Assembly: GCA_965365345.1 (NCBI GenBank)
Contig: CBDUBH010000126.1
Coordinates: 1-7,270 of the forward strand
Length of the DNA: 7,270 bases
Direction of reading: 5' to 3'
From: CBDUBH01 sp965365345
Lineage (GTDB): Bacteria; Bacteroidota; Ignavibacteria; Ignavibacteriales; SURF-24
Both the position numbers and the translations under genes were made by a program. The first letter of the stretch is position 1, and every line of letters starts with the position of its first letter. Below the pieces are notes generated by a model. The model ran no database searches. It saw only the letters and a list, made by a program, of their open reading frames with translations, and was not told the DNA's origin. Below, one piece after another: positions 6,286 to 7,270 of the stretch.

Positions 6286-6468
6286 GATACTTTATCTATT
6301 TTTATTTATAATCAAATTTTCCTTTAAATTTAAATCTTTTGAATTTAAATCAAAAAAATTATTTTATAGAATTGAGTATTAAATAAAACCGGATATTACA
6401 ACTTATTTTTTATTTACGAAAATTAAGACGTAACAAAGTTTCAAAAGTTTCCGGAAAAAAATATTTTT

Positions 6469-6958
6469 TTATAATATTTTTCTCATTTGTAAAAGCGATA
6501 AATATTCGCCATTAAATTCTCTTGATCTTTCTTCGCGTTAATAAATTGAAAATCCGAGTGAAAGATAGCAATTTAATGCGGATGTATTCTTTTCAATAAC
6601 AGCCAGCCGGAGCTTAGTTGCTTCTAATTTACTTTTTGCAATTTCAATCATTTTTTGCACAAGTAATTTGCCGTAACCTTTTCCGCGATCATTTTTAACG
6701 CCGATCAAAACTCTGCAAATCTTATAAATTTTTTCTTCAATTTTCATCAATTCAAGATAGGCGAAAGGTAAGCTGTTTTTAAATGCGAGAAATGCAAAAA
6801 CATTTTTGTTTTTGAATATGATCTGATAAGATCTTACCGGTGAGTAGAAATCCTAATTAATAGCCGCCCCAAAGAATGTTAAATTCTTCATCGGGAATCC
6901 ATGAAATTAAAAGCTGGATCTGTTTTTCATCAAAATCGGCAAGTTCAATTTCATTCAT
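6469..6958 (-). pseudogene. Broken GNAT-family N-acetyltransferase
   Basis: Joined across its lesions this is a normal-sized acetyltransferase of about 160 residues. From the ATG at 6958 it reads MNEIELADFDEKQIQLLI and on to NILWGGY, then TAA (6859-6857). The coding continues in another frame just after a TAG (6855-6853) as DFYSPVRSYQIIFKNKN, then FAFLAFKNSLPFAYLELMKIEEK. The acetyl-CoA loop follows in GVKNDRGKGYGKLLVQKM (motif A) and then NTSALNCYLSLGFSIY (motif B). There a second in-frame TAA (6540-6538) intervenes, after which the same frame runs on as REERSREFNGEYLSLLQM to a terminal stop at 6471-6469, with the FNGE pattern expected of the GNAT C terminus. The length, 490 nt, is 3n+1, confirming a net frameshift. 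Annotation pipelines could call only the fragment 6538-6750 as a short acetyltransferase. A small active fragment is unlikely since the N-terminal fold is cut off. Sequencing error could explain one lesion but not easily all of them. Confidence 0.85.
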
Positions 6959-7061
6959 TTTGCAGCAGTTAAATTTTTACTAACAAGTTAATAAACAAAT
7001 TTTGAATCTTGAAAAATTTCAATCAAATTAAATCAAAAATTCATTTAAAGAAATTCTTAAT

Positions 7062-7085
7062 AAAAAATTTTCAAAATGAAATTTT
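7062..7085 (-). terminator. Weak candidate intrinsic terminator after the amidase gene
   Basis: Overlapping the amidase stop codon, the minus strand reads AAAATTTCA, a TTT loop, then TGAAAATTTT running into a six-T tract. The stem is about 9 bp with one bulge and only one G-C pair, so stability is low. The position is right for a terminator but the support is thin. Confidence 0.3.
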
Positions 7086-7270
7086 ACAAACCGGCGCGCA
7101 GATCTTTTTCATACATTTCTTTAAAAGATTTTACTGCCTGGTAAATTGATTCGGCAATTTCGGTTTGCCCGGATTTACTCGCCAGATATTTTTCGTCATT
7201 TTTATTTGACAAAAATCCTGCTTCAACTAAAACGCTCGGCATTGATGCGCCAACCAAAACATAAAATCCC
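7084..7270 (-). CDS. N-acetylmuramoyl-L-alanine amidase (Amidase_3), C-terminal 61 residues only
   Basis: The gene enters from the right edge. The visible reading frame starts GFYVLVGASMPSVLVEAGFL, followed by SNKNDEKYLASKSGQTEIAESIYQAVKSF, and ends at TAA (7086-7084). The MPSVLVEAGFLSN block is the diagnostic C-terminal motif of zinc-dependent Amidase_3 enzymes; its Glu is the conserved catalytic glutamate, and the later EIAESIYQAVKSF helix is the usual last helix. These enzymes cleave the bond between N-acetylmuramic acid and L-Ala in peptidoglycan, in the periplasm, in cell separation or wall turnover. The zinc ligands, any signal peptide and any LysM or AMIN domain lie outside the window. 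There is no extra domain after the catalytic one. Confidence 0.92.
   Translation of the reverse strand, partial: GFYVLVGASMPSVLVEAGFLSNKNDEKYLASKSGQTEIAESIYQAVKSFKEMYEKDLRAGL

Noticed and set aside
6325..6355. Repeated ATTTAAATC-like words in the lipoprotein upstream spacer
   Set aside because: Only two short A/T copies, no regular spacing and no link to a promoter element; not enough to call an operator or array.
6455..6470. A7-TA-T7 palindrome at the end of the acetyltransferase pseudogene as a terminator
   Set aside because: The stem has no G-C pair and would be very unstable. It is better explained by the A/T-rich spacer and the pseudogene's stop region.
6538..6750. Intact small acetyltransferase of 70 residues
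   Set aside because: Homologous coding sequence continues on both sides of this open frame, so it is a fragment of the larger pseudogene; the Met at its 5' end is internal to the GNAT fold.

Overview
The window is an A+T-rich stretch (roughly 70% A+T by eye). Its gene content and style suggest a free-living member of the Bacteroidota/Chlorobi group, possibly Ignavibacteria-like: an M64 peptidase, a lipoprotein with an acidic tether, a YhhW-type pirin, a YceI protein and a hydrolase with an N-terminal beta domain. This placement is inferred from protein style only; no rRNA or other marker is present. Nearly all genes are on the minus strand; only the M64 peptidase is on the plus strand.

Positions 1-3792 (minus strand, transcribed right to left) hold YceI, a nitroreductase, a pirin, a MarR-type repressor and the start of a secreted or lipid-anchored alpha/beta hydrolase that runs off the left edge. 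Pirin and MarR are 17 bp apart and almost certainly cotranscribed. The other gaps are 80-103 bp. The set looks like a small redox or electrophile-response module: a periplasmic lipid-binding protein, a flavin reductase, a cupin dioxygenase and a sensor-repressor. The YceI promoter carries a clear repressor-type operator (10 of 11 matching arm positions) just downstream of a TTGACA-17-TAAATT promoter. The gap before the nitroreductase carries a different, 13-bp perfect inverted repeat abutting a TATAAT box.

Positions 3936-5402 (plus) encode a secreted M64-family zinc peptidase, divergent from yceI. It converges on a minus-strand lipoprotein of unknown function (5482-6228). Between the two lies a perfect 30-bp palindrome of distinctly higher G+C, resembling dispersed REP-like elements.

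Positions 6229-7270 hold an A+T-rich spacer (6229-6468) with only a candidate promoter, then a decayed GNAT acetyltransferase (6469-6958, minus). That gene is broken by a frameshift flanked by stops and by a second in-frame stop near its C terminus. The C-terminal 61 residues of an N-acetylmuramoyl-L-alanine amidase enter from the right edge.

No CRISPR array, tRNA, rRNA, transposase or phage gene was seen. Most of the window is ordinary chromosomal content. The points most worth a second look are the YceI operator, the 30-bp palindrome and the multiply broken acetyltransferase.
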